From assembly GCA_030998015.1 (NCBI GenBank), contig JARWMV010000237.1:682001-746000 (forward strand): a stretch of 64,000 bases of DNA, given 5' to 3'. The DNA comes from Ceratorhiza oryzae-sativae (Eukaryota; Basidiomycota; Agaricomycetes; Cantharellales; Ceratobasidiaceae). The translations under genes and the position numbers were made by a program. Below are positions 12,476-23,249 of this stretch, piece after piece (position 1 is the first letter of the stretch; the number at the start of each line of letters is the position of its first letter). A model generated the notes under the pieces. The model was not told where the DNA came from. It did no database searches and was given only the letters and a program-made list of their open reading frames with translations.

Positions 12476-13206
12476 CTTAAGGGCTCTAATACATCTCGCG
12501 GGGTGACTTTAAAGAAAATTGGAGCAGTGCCTCGAGTGACGGGTGCTCATCGATGACCTAAATTAAGCTACCTGTGCTCAAGCCCCCTCGGATTTTCGTG
12601 ACATTTTGTCAGATAAGCGCCCTCAAGGCATGTTGCGTATTGGAAATTCTTTGGCAAATCAATCTCAGCACCATCTCTTTTATCCTTTTGTGTGCGCCTG
12701 TGTGATTATTTTGCAAAAATAGCCCCAGGCTTTCGTAGCCTCCATGAGGTAAGATGGCTCATCAAGTCAAACTCGCTACAGCGAGATCTTAGTTTCATGT
12801 GCTTGTTCCCGCCACCAAGAACGCGAAATCGAACCCCTCGTTAGTGAACTCATAGGATTCTGCGGACAATCCTTTTCTTCCTAACTGGCTTGCTCAGTTA
12901 TTCCGTCAGCGTGTCCGTTCTAGTTGAGCACCCTTGTGCAAGACAATTAACAGAGCTGAACCATATCCACTTCGGGTGGCAAGAAGGTATATCTTTATCG
13001 AATAGTACGCGCGGAACCCCGTATGTGTTTGTCAAGCGTATGCAGTTCTCAATACCACTAGCGAAGTTGGAGCGTAGGAGTTTGAGCCTTGCAGTGCGCC
13101 ATTTATTTTTCACCAGCTCACCGCCATTGCTTGTAGAGGGTGGTGCTGTATTTTGCTCCCCCGTAGTGATTTTCTCGGAAAATCCATGTAAAAGTCAAAA
13201 GAGTAC
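12476..13206. other. intergenic, no gene recognised
   Basis: Open frames exist at 12890-13210 (+) and 12898-13113 (-), but neither has a recognisable motif, intron structure or adjoining exons. It holds the 5' side of the F-box-like gene and the 3' side of the FAD oxidase gene. Confidence 0.5.
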
Positions 13207-15428
13207 TTAAAAGAGAGATACAAAACCGGATAAAATAAGGAGTAATATAGCCTCGGCACTTGGGTACTTTATCCTCGCGATTGTACCAGAAGTTGAGGGC
13301 GAAGCAGATACAGAAGGGGTTGCTGTTCCCGGATCATTAGTCGCATTAGAGCTGCGCAATAACAGTCAGATCCTAACCAAACACAGACGTAAAAACTGGC
13401 ATACCCAATTGATTGAGGAAACCTGAACACGTTCTGCGGGTCCACAGCCGCTTTGATGGACAATAGACGCGCATAATTAGAACCGTAATATTGCGCCTGC
13501 CACTCCTTGGACGAAAGTGCTGGATCGATATAATTCGGATCTTTGGGACGCTTTTATTAGCTGACATGGTAGCCAACAAACTGATCTATACTCACAGGCG
13601 GCCTCGTTATCTACTTTTAAGGTGTCGTGCATCCCGTCTAGGAACGTAATCCCGTTTGTAGGGTAGGGCGCAGTCAGTGGTTTGGCCGATGCATAGAACT
13701 GGAACGTAAGGAATGCGTCGCGATTGAAGTATGACGAAACGTTTGGCGATGCGCGCGCGATTTCACCGCCATAGACTAAAGTAGGATCATTAATACAATA
13801 AATAAATAAAAAAGTGACCGCGGTAGAGACGAACCATCTATCTCTACGAACCAACTCAGTTCGAGGTTAGGCGTGGTCCCTTGAGTATACATGTAGTCGA
13901 CAAAGCTTGCGAGTGAAGCGTTCGAGACAAGATCTTTGGCCATGAGTGACTAAACGCCGTACTTAAGTTAACGCAAGGGGACGGGTATGCGATTTAGTGC
14001 AGACCTTGGCGTAAAAGTTATCGGCCTAGAGCGCAGAGTATCCATGAGCTCTCAATGTCATGGCGAAGAGATGTATACATACGGGTTCGGGCGATGTAGT
14101 GCTTAAAGACCCCGCAGTGTCGGCCAAAGATTCAATCCAGTTAAACTCTTTCGAGGTGAGGTTTCCTCCAGGAATTTGAGCGAGTAGAGGTTGGATTGTC
14201 GTATTGAAATCGGCCAGCGACCCATAAAAGTTACCTGATAACTACGTATAGAGGTTTGCTGTGTCAGCCGAAGCGCACCAGCGCTAGGAGAATCGCAAAT
14301 AGCGTACCGAAAATACCAATTTATTCACACCGTCCGGTACGATCGCCAACGCCATTCCGAGTGTACTTGGCGCATTGCGGGCAAAGCTCTGGAAATCTAA
14401 ACCGATTTGGGCACGTCTCCAATAACTCCTATCTCAACTTGGGCTTACTGTTAAACGCATTTATAAATTCATTTTTCCCACCAGCCGGGGGGGAATAGTC
14501 GTATTCCCAGCCAATGTTGTCGGGAGCGGGGAGTGTTGCGTACGTCCAGGCTGTCACAATTCCAAAAGATGGGCCCGCGCCTCGAAGTGCCTACAATATG
14601 CCCAAAATTTTGTCAACGAGCCCATACCGCTTTCGTTATCGTCCTTACCCAATATAAGTCCTGGTTACGATCGAATGCGGCCGTGACCAATGTCCCATTG
14701 GCGAGAACAACTTCGGCCCGAACCGCACGGTCAATCAGTAAACCTGCTTGGCGAGAATAAAACCCCATGCCACCATACGCGGTATGTCCGCCAATGCCGA
14801 CCTATCAACTAATTTCAGCATACAACGCACACAATAAAGGGGAACACGCACGTATGGACATGTGCCGTGGGGCAGTGCTCGCCTGCCTTGGTCCCATATA
14901 CCTTGAGCAAGGGGACCGAGTTTCAAACCGGTCTGTGCGGTGGCCTCCCCGGTAAGGTTGTTCAGGGTTAGAGCGGTCATGCTGCTCAAGTCGATCACGA
15001 GCGAGCCGTTCTGGCCTCCGACCTATAGGATGTGCTACGTAAGACCGACACGAAAGGGACTAAAGCTCCCACTCACACCGTATGCTGCATAAGAGTGACC
15101 ACCGGATCGAGCGATAACAGCTGTCCCACTAGATGCCCCACAGTTGACGGCGGCTTGAACTTGCTCCACCGAAGTCCTTACCTCAACCCGTGAGATTTTA
15201 GTCGACATGAAAAACGAACGCGCTATAAACTTACGTGTATACGATTACTGCTGGATGATAATCGAATCGGCGATTAAACACCATGCGATCCGAGTTATAG
15301 GAAGAAGAGCTTGGTGAAACGGTGTTGAGATTTTGGACGTTTGATAGGCATGTGAGAAGGTCGTCTCTCGGTGACAGTAGGGCCCACAAGAGAAATGTAT
15401 TGAGGTGAACAATATGACCAGTGTCCAT
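13207..15428 (-). CDS. FAD-linked oxidase, berberine-bridge-enzyme-like, with probable GPI anchor
   Basis: A secreted flavoprotein of the FAD_binding_4/BBE family, whose members oxidise carbohydrates or alcohols using O2. N-terminal reading gives [10 protein letters not shown] and [13 protein letters not shown]. The FAD-binding domain shows [14 protein letters not shown] and LPHGTCPYV joined by splicing to [12 protein letters not shown]. Those His and Cys residues are the pair that attach FAD twice in bicovalent family members. The BBE domain ends [20 protein letters not shown] and [11 protein letters not shown] last exon adds a Ser/Thr/Pro-rich linker and a hydrophobic tail ([15 protein letters not shown]), the pattern of a GPI-anchor signal, so it is probably tethered to the membrane or wall. 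The start is uncertain: 15428 gives a weak signal peptide ([12 protein letters not shown]), whereas a better hydrophobic leader starting at 15454 is in another frame. Substrate unknown. Confidence 0.85.
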
Positions 15429-15529
15429 GGCTTGGAGTGGGCAAATCGCTTCATGGCGGAGGTCGTTCTGCGGGCAAATAGTTAATATTTGACAGAATGG
15501 CGCAGTGTGACCATGATCTGTTCTCACAG

Positions 15530-15537
15530 TTTATATA
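15530..15537 (-). promoter_or_regulatory. TATA-like box upstream of the FAD oxidase gene
   Basis: On the minus strand the sequence reads TATATATAAA, about 100 nt upstream of the proposed start at 15428, which is a usual distance for fungal genes. Confidence 0.45.
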
Positions 15538-16031
15538 TACCATGCAAAACGATCAGTTGTCCGAGAAATCTTGACGACGAGTCAGAGGTGCCCTGCCCCG
15601 ATACAGAGCGGTCTGCTGGCTCTTTATCACCGCATGAGCCGCGAAAATGGCCACACGGTCATATGCCCCATTGAGAGACGCAGAAGCGCTCGGCAAATGA
15701 GCATCAGCTGGGTCTGGGTTTTCTTTTCCAGCCCAGGCCGGTCATAGGGGTGGATGGCAAGCGATGCGCATTCCTGGTAATAGTCCCAGGCGTTCCGCAG
15801 TTACGCACGTGTTTTTAGAGTGTGGACGACGCCAAGCGAACCTCCGCCGCCCTCGGCTGGGTAAGTCCAAGTTCTGCGCGGTGATGCCGGCCATCTGCGC
15901 AGTCTCGATCGCCATTCAAGCGCTTCAAGACAGGGTGAACCAGCGATGACCAAGCATGGCTCTTCAGGAATCGACCATCATCCTGCTCCTCGCACCATTT
16001 GGGTCCTTGTAAATCTTCTCTGTTGCGAGAA
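15538..16031. other. intergenic, no gene recognised
   Basis: Short open frames on both strands (15764-15949 plus, 15815-16126 minus) lack motifs or exon logic. The right end is the promoter side of the Pol III subunit gene. Confidence 0.45.
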
Positions 16032-16844
16032 ATGGAGGTATGTGGTTTTACCCGAGTGTGAATTAACCAAATAACCCGTCTAATTAGCTCGAAGGTTATT
16101 GACAAGAGCTCTGCATTACTGTCCAACTATGAAGTCTTGACCCTTCTTTCCGAGCTTGAAGCGGATCAACTGGCCAAAACTCGCTCTCACCTCGCCGCTA
16201 AGAAGGAAGAGGAAATCGCGGCGCTGAGCGGAGTGCCGGTGCCGCCAGTAGCTGGAAACCCAACCCACGACGAGGTTCCACAAAACTTGCGAACGGTCCA
16301 AGTTGAAGCAAGTTGTTCCGGGTCAATAGAGCGCCTCTACTAACTATTTCTCAGCTGATAGCCCACCTCAAAAATGATTATCCGCTCATGCAACGCCAAA
16401 ACGACGTGGCTATCCGAACTTTGACTCGCGCACTGGGGAAGTTTCCATTGACCAAGAGCGAGAAGCTTCAGATAGTAAACCTTGCGCCCCAACAAGTCAT
16501 AGAGCTCTATGTAGTAAGCAATAAACACCTGGACTTGATTCCAACTAAGGATGTGTTAGATCATAGAAAACATGGAAGAGCGCTTCCTGGAAGCTGAACT
16601 CGCCGAGATGCTGCAGTTGGTGCAAAACTCGCTCTTGATCGACCCAGTCGCTCTGGAACAATCCGTACCAGTATCAACAACAGACGCCCAGGTGCCGGCG
16701 CACGCCCACAATATCTCAACGGGCGCAACTGGAGAGCCGCATGATGCATGGGATGCTGGTGAAGGTGATGCCATGCAGGACTATCTAGTGCACGAAACTG
16801 GAGGGCCCCTGGATGACCTTGAGATGGACGATGCTGAGGAATGA
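16032..16844 (+). CDS. RPC17: DNA-directed RNA polymerase III subunit RPC9/RPC17 (CRCP)
   Basis: The small stalk subunit of RNA polymerase III (partner of Rpc25), needed for initiation on tRNA and 5S genes. The exons 16032-16037, 16095-16307, 16355-16513 and 16560-16844 give 220 residues. The N-terminus is MEVIDKSSALLSNYEVLTLL, then ELEADQLAKTRSHLA. The HRDC-like core reads DVAIRTLTRALGKFPLTKSE and KLQIVNLAPQQVIELYV, then IIENMEERF. The first exon is only Met-Glu. The second intron (16308-16354) starts with GCAAGT rather than GT and ends TCTCAG, a GC-AG intron with the donor consensus usual for that class; no GT donor gives a proper join. The C-terminal tail is acidic (DDLEMDDAEE), longer than I recall for yeast. 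Confidence 0.92.
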
Positions 16845-17037
16845 AACCCAAGCAAATAAAATAAACACTGTACGCTTTGAGCGCCCTTTTCATGCCTTAA
16901 TTTAATCTCCAAGTCCCATTTTACTTATCACTGCGAGGAGGATGGGTGAAGTTCCACAAAGACTTCTAGAATAGCTTTATTTGGACGTTTGCCATTTTTG
17001 GGGGGCTACTGATACAGTTTTGAATCTTCCATGATCA

Positions 17038-20000
17038 CTAGAAATATAGCCCTAGCATTGGTCTCCCGTCTTCTCCCTTCTTTGTCTCAGTCTTTACCCC
17101 AGATTTTGCCTTCAGGCCCCTATTATCCCCGACAGGAAGCACAAACCAGACTACATCATACGCCACCTCGTATGCATCGTGAAGCACCTTGACGTCCACT
17201 TCCACAGGCCCTTGGCCTTCAGCTTGGAAACTAACCTCGAGTTCTGTATATGCACCCTCGTTGACGTGGGCGTTTGTCTTTCCGTCGTCCTCCACGAGCC
17301 TGAATGAGCCAGTCGCGCCGGAGCTCTGGGCGGTTGGACTTGGGAATATATGCGCGACGCGGAGGTTGTTTCCGTCGTATGCTGTATTCGCACATTTGTT
17401 ACCTAGGACGAGGATTCCGCCGGCGCGAACCAGAGCTGGGGTGCGAGATATAGGTGCATCTAATAAGAGTAAATATTAATATATGACCAGTGGTGACATG
17501 TTATTAGATATCAACTCGCCTAGCTCGATGGAATGACCCTCGGATGAACTGGTATGCCAACGACCTGTATCTAGCTCGCACCACTCTGGTGTCTCGTTCG
17601 ACCCAACTACAGAACTTGGGAGATGGACACGTTTTGTACGATCGCCGAATGATAGGACCGGGGCAACGAGAATATGACTTCCGAAAAGGAATTGCTCGTC
17701 GATGGCCAACATCCTTGGGTCAGACCAGTGGTGCCAGAACATAGGCTAATAACGAGTCGAGGGGTCGGTTAGTGCACTCATCGGCAGGTCAAAAAAATTT
17801 GAGTTGTACTAACCTTAAGCACCGGCCAGCCTTTCTTCCAGTATTCATTCACATAGAGCGAATACAGAGATGGGATCAATTGATATCTATATGCAACGAC
17901 GTCACGGAGCACGTTGGTTGTGTCGGCGCCATCAATCTGAACTCCGTCGTACATCCATAAAGTCGTCGAGATAGCTTTCCAACTGTGAACAGTAAACCTA
18001 GTATGCCATGCGCCCTATTAAAAACGACGTTAGCTTGACTACATTTAATAAATGATATTCAGACCGAACCTGCTGGCACCATCGAATCAAGAGCTCGGGA
18101 CTGGGATGATGAGTCCCCACGAATCCACCAATATCGTGCCCATACAACCCAGGCAAGAACGAAATTCCGGCAGAAAGTGTCATGGCAGTGGATCGACGAA
18201 GGTTGGTCCATGTTGTAGAATTGTCACCGGACCAAGTTCCTTGGTTCATGGTCAGGCATGCTGCTGCATGAAATTTGGCTTGACTCACCATGCGCGTATG
18301 CCTGCATGCCAGGCACTGCTGCTCGCGTGACAAGTACCGGTCGCTGATCTGGAAGGCGTCCAGCATTGTCTCGTATGTAGTCTTCCGGTGCGTGTTAGAT
18401 TGACGTTAGCAAAAGCAGCCTAGGGACACACTTTAGCCATCCCCATCATCTGGATCAAACGGCCGACTTGGCCGACAGTCGTATTTCCGCCGCCCCACCC
18501 AGATCGACGCTCCCATTCACCTCCATTCCAGAACGAGTTTTCTCCAACATATCTCTCGTCGTCATCGACAAGTCCTGAATACTCGTTGTTATCGATCCTA
18601 TTATTGATACATATAAACTCAACTTTGATCTAAAAGGCAAGATGCAGCCTACTTACCACATTCCGGTGACATTCATCCCGATCAGATCCTTCTTGATATG
18701 TTGTGACCACCACTGGGCACCGCCCTTGGACGAGAAATCGAGATAGCTGCCGTACATGTGGGATCCCGGAGGACCAGACCATAATATGCTCTTCGCAGGT
18801 GTGTTCTCCTTGGCATCTTTTCCAGCACCGGCAGCCTGGACATATGCCTTCATTGACAAAGCTTCCTCGTACAGAGGATGGTCGTCTAATAACCACGCCT
18901 TGATATTGGCAATGATTCGAATGTTCATGTCATGCTCCAAGGTCGTGCCCAAAACGCGGGGGTCCGGATACCTATTGCGATTCCAAACAAAGTAATGACG
19001 GTTGCTCGTTTCGGGGTCTGATTATCGTTGCATTCAGGATCGGCACTTTGATGTAGTTCTCGATATAACTTACTTTGGCACCAGCCAGAACTAAGATGCA
19101 AAGCATCAATCGGGAAGCCTTTCGTACGGCAGTCCTTCACAAAACCTAGTACAGCGCCTTGAGCATCCGGCTCCTCGGCAAGAGCCAAACTCGAAGCCAG
19201 ATATCCAAACTGTGAGAGAGGCGGCAACGTTGAAGAAGCTCTCCATTCTGAGGTGTTCGGTGCCTGCTGGTATACGACATTAATTCATTTCACAGCTTGA
19301 ACAAGATGATTCACTTACCGATAACCCTTGACCCGAGAAGGATGGAGAAGTAAGGGATGCATATATACTAACGATAGACGGTAGCGTTCCATCCCCCAAT
19401 ATCACATAATAATCCAGCGGGCCACACCCAGCACGGTACGTGCGGAAACCATCTTTCAAAATCATTAGCTAAGGCGAAAATGCATCTGTACAATCCACTT
19501 ACTAAACAGAGCATCAGACTCTGCACCAAAATCGATGCTCGCATCGTTCGCCAAAGAGTTGTAGTAAACACCGCACCAAATCCCCGTCTTCTTATTGAAC
19601 ACAACATAGAAAGGGGTCACTTTGTAGAGGGGATCACCTAGTCACGGAGGTGAGGCTTCTTGTTGATACAAATCCAGATAATAGTTACCGTTCTCCAAGT
19701 CGTAACCAGCTCCATCACGAGCCTCAAGTGTAAATCTACGATTATTTCGTAGAACCCCGCCTCTAGCTTCTCCAAGCCCGTAGACAAATTCCTTGCGCCT
19801 CTCGTGCACGAAAGGTTCATCCTTAGGACCTAGAGGCATTGCTGGAGAGGGCTCGTGCTCCGAGACAGGAAGCCAATTTTCACGGCTAACCTAGTTTATC
19901 GAAGGTTAAAACGCAGCTACAAGTGCTTTGAGACAGACTCACATAGTGCAGTACGCCCCCAGCAGTAGCGTCAAATGTATAAGCTCTAGTTCGAGAGTCC

Positions 20001-20416
20001 GCCAAGAACGGTGCCTTTGTTGGCGATTCGAGGTTTGGTATAGTGCTGAACCATTGTAAACATGGACAACCGTTGGACCAATCAACTTCGACCTTCATGG
20101 ATTGAGTAACGATGGTTGAAATGTCTTTGCCAGTCGATTGGATCTTCCAACTATGTCAATATTGGCCACATTCGATTAAAGATAGAAGACAGCTTACGGT
20201 GATGTTGTCAACGGTCTCCTCCCATTGAATGCCAGAAGTAAACCTCTGAGGGTACTCAGGTGGTAGTTCATGTGCAACTCGGGCAAGCCCATTGTCTATT
20301 ATGTTCACTGATAGCTTGTGGCCCTGGTCGTTCTTCAACTGGAAAGTAGGGGTTGCGGAGGAACCAGATGACGCAGAAACCCGGCTAAAGCCCACCGGAA
20401 TACGATGGCGAGGCAT
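17038..20416 (-). CDS. glycoside hydrolase family 31 (alpha-glucosidase-like)
   Basis: A retaining alpha-glycosidase of family GH31 in about a dozen exons. The start is MPRHRIPVGF at 20416 with no signal peptide, so it is probably intracellular. Domain features: an N-terminal beta-sandwich (EFVYGLGEARGGVLRNNRRF, NYYLDLYQQEAS, PFYVVFNKKTGIWCGVYYNS), barrel start FRTYRAGCGPLDYYVILGDG, then FPIDALHLSSGW. The nucleophile region GMNVTGMWIDNNEYSG spans an intron, and its Asp is the expected nucleophile. The acid/base region is TWSGDNSTTWTNLRR, followed by GISFLPGLYGHDIGGF. The C-terminal beta-domains show FLFGSHILVAPVLSFG and ISRTPALVRAGGILVLG, ending LGLYF at 17038. The Asp-Asn-Asn-Glu form of the nucleophile motif is one I associate with bacterial-like GH31 members. 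Substrate (maltose, isomaltose, xyloside) cannot be read from the sequence. Confidence 0.9.
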
Positions 20417-20478
20417 GACAGAGGGCGAAGCTAGGAGGGATAGAGAGTGCTGTGCCAGTCGGCGTTTTCGATAAAGAC

Positions 20479-20486
20479 TTTATATA
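20479..20486 (-). promoter_or_regulatory. TATA box of the GH31 gene
   Basis: TATATAAA on the minus strand, about 65 nt upstream of the GH31 start codon at 20416. Confidence 0.55.
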
Positions 20487-21193
20487 GGGTCAGGTAGGTG
20501 GAGAATGAGCCGGTTGGGATATTCGAATTACAACGAAGGAGCATCGAATCCTCTACCATGGAAGCCGGCCCGGTCTGCACTGATGTGATTGATGAAATTA
20601 TCCGATTTATCCTTCATTTTAAGAGCTCGTGATGCATGAAACGGGCATCTGGGCATTGCATTATGTTATGAAGGGGGCGGTCGAGGTCGAGTGGAGGCTA
20701 ACCAGCCATCTTAATATGGATACACAAACCGGAACCGGTCCGAATCCCCCGGTGAGGACAAGTGTCCATATATTTATGTAAAATCAATCCGATTTTACTA
20801 TCACACAAAGCAGAACTGGCTATCTATGTTACAAGGGAACGTGTGTCAGATAACAAAGTAGATGATAAGGAGGTTGAGGCGCATTATGCGTTGATGCTGT
20901 TTTGTTTCCTGCAGACCAGCACCAGCGAACCTGGAAACCTCGATCGATTGATGCCAGCCTCCGCCGAGTATATCGCGGGTAACCTGACAGATCATGGGAT
21001 GGATGGTGGCGCCAGCGGATCTATGTCAGAATAATCAATTAGGTTGAGTCTTCTCATTCTTTTGATTATTGGTTTCGTGATTCCTAGAACCCTTTAACGA
21101 AGCAGCATCCGCTATGCACGACGGATATGATTTTGGAATGAAATACATAACAGTAACTGATAGATCAATAGCTAGCTGCAGCTAGCATCTCGA
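20487..21193. other. intergenic, no gene recognised
   Basis: One plus-strand open frame (20762-21034) has no recognisable motif and no adjoining exons. The block lies between the 5' side of GH31 and the 3' side of the second membrane-protein gene. Confidence 0.5.
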
Positions 21194-22865
21194 TCAGGCA
21201 GCAACTTCGACAGACTTTCTTTTTTCTTGGGGCAGCTCGGTCTGGCTGGTGAGCGCGCCACATAGATGCGATACTCGATAGGTCCTAGCCTGAGCATCCA
21301 TAGAACCTGTCTCCGCAGATAGTGCATCATCAACGTCTGCCTTGGGGGTGTTCCAATGGCTATTGGTGGCTATCGAGCGTTCGGCCCGCGAATGTTGATA
21401 AGTGTCATTTCCGCCATTCGACTTCCAAGCCGTCGGCTGTGATCGCTGAGATAGAAACCACGTCAAGTCAGCTCTCGGTGATAGTAGTGGCTGGTAAAGT
21501 TGAAACGTACACGCTGGAACTCGATGTCTGTGATTTCGATGCCGGTTGTGTGTGGTCGACGCCAGTATTCTCGGCTACAAACCGATTAAATACTATCAGC
21601 TTGAGCTGCGGATCGGGAAATGCCATCGGGGGACCTACACATTAAGCGTATGCAACAGACTGATTCCATAGACTTTTCCTTGCACGCAAATGAATGGAAT
21701 TGCGATCAAGCTGTCATACTACCATAGCCGGTTAGAACTTGGGTGGCACCATTAAAACAGGGTAAACGCACCCTGATGCTGTATTCAATAGCCAGCCCAA
21801 TGGCAATCAGAGTTGGGGGTAGCTGAGACGAAAATGTCACGCGAATCAGACGACCAAGCAAGTCATCTGCGGGCTGGTTTCCAACCCGGTTTTTCCAGAG
21901 ATAGGCCAGGACTGTATCAGACTCGATTAGATAGGGGTTGTCGCATGTAAAGTCTTCACTCACTAATGACAGTAATGATCAAGTCTGCTCCCACTGTACA
22001 AAAGAGGCAAATGTATCTGTGACGGCGTGCTATCAGCAGACCATTGAGATGATGAGTGCCCAGCTACTTACGCTGGAACCCTGACCGACCCCGCATACAG
22101 TGTGGATCCGTAACGCGTGAACAGAACTTTAATAGCAATGCCTGCGCCCAGCTCGGCAACCAAAAGAGCAACGATCAACCCTCCAATAAACCAGTTGTTG
22201 CCCGTAAGCTACCCGAGTAAGAGTCGGTCAATAGTGGTTCAGTGTTGGCTCTTGTAAACATACCTTCCATGCCCGTAATCCAAAAAATATTTGAACAACA
22301 ACAACCATCATGGAGTCGAGTACATAAAACCAGGACAACTATCAAGAATTTCAGCCAACCTTTGAGAACCTCTGGATGGAAATCACGTACGTATTTGATT
22401 GACAAGAACAACCCCTGGCGACGCCAAGTCGGAGTATAAATCATTCCACGTTCTTCCTGGCACATCTTGGACTCACATAAGACCCAAAATTATAAACAAA
22501 CAAGTCGTAAATCCATGCCCAAGTAAATACGGTACTGGCTCTAAAGGTTCAGGAATTAGCACACACAGGCCATATCTTGTTTTGTCATAACCTACACGTT
22601 CATACCAAGAATGTAGGCAACCATGGTCTTGAACAGATTGCAATCGTTTTTCCCCAGCGTGACATACGAGCCACACTGCATGAGTAATATTCCTAGGAAT
22701 AGGGTGTCGACGAATGTGGCGATCAGGAAAGGCTAGAATTGGACAAATTACCATCAACTGCATATGTATACCGTGCGTTGAACTTACTCCAAGGTATAGG
22801 GGCTTGTTCTGTGACAATATAGGTGCTGCAATCTGGTCCAACTCCGCAAGGGAGGGGCCAGCCAT
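21194..22865 (-). CDS. DUF6534-like multi-pass membrane protein (copy 2)
   Basis: Paralogue of the gene at 4972-6931. Exon 1 begins MAGPSLAELDQIAAPILSQN and ends PLYLG at a donor, like copy 1. The next exon reads PFLIATFVDTLFLGILLMQC then GSYVTLGKNDC, against PFVIAMILDTLLCGVLLMQC and GAYASLGKKDR in copy 1. Further matching blocks are VFTWAWIYDLFVYNFGSYV, the helix after LTGNNWFIGG, and SQLPPTLIAIGLAIEYSIR. The cytoplasmic tail has diverged (rich in Ser/Thr/Asn, ends KRKSVEVAA) and lacks the Asp run of copy 1. Membrane location is supported by the helices; function is unknown. Middle exon joins are approximate. Confidence 0.7.
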
Positions 22866-23249
22866 GTTGGATGCGCAAAACGAAGCTCGCCGGGGCGGGT
22901 CGGGAGGGAGAAGGGAAGGGAGGTTAAGTGAGGGTAAGAGTGACAACCAGAACAATCGCTTCAATTTATGGGATGGCAGCGGCTGAGCCCGAAAAAAGTG
23001 CGGCAAGTATGAGATGCGGGAAAATCATCAATCACACCCAGCTGTATTATAGTCTTCGTACGTGCCCGCTGGATTATGGTTTTGCCGAAAGGAATGTCCC
23101 TGCATCACATACTCAGGCGCTTGAAATCCAACACCCGGGGCCGGCCCTGCTTGCCTGATCAACAAAAAACCTGGTTAAACAAGTATTGTATTGATCAAAA
23201 CTCAATCAAGCTCTCGCAAAAATCCCAGCCAGGAAATGCCAATATCCAA
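22866..23249. other. intergenic, no gene recognised
   Basis: Promoter side of the second DUF6534-like gene and 3' side of POL12. The minus-strand leader just upstream of 22865 is pyrimidine-rich, as is common in fungal 5' leaders. Confidence 0.4.
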
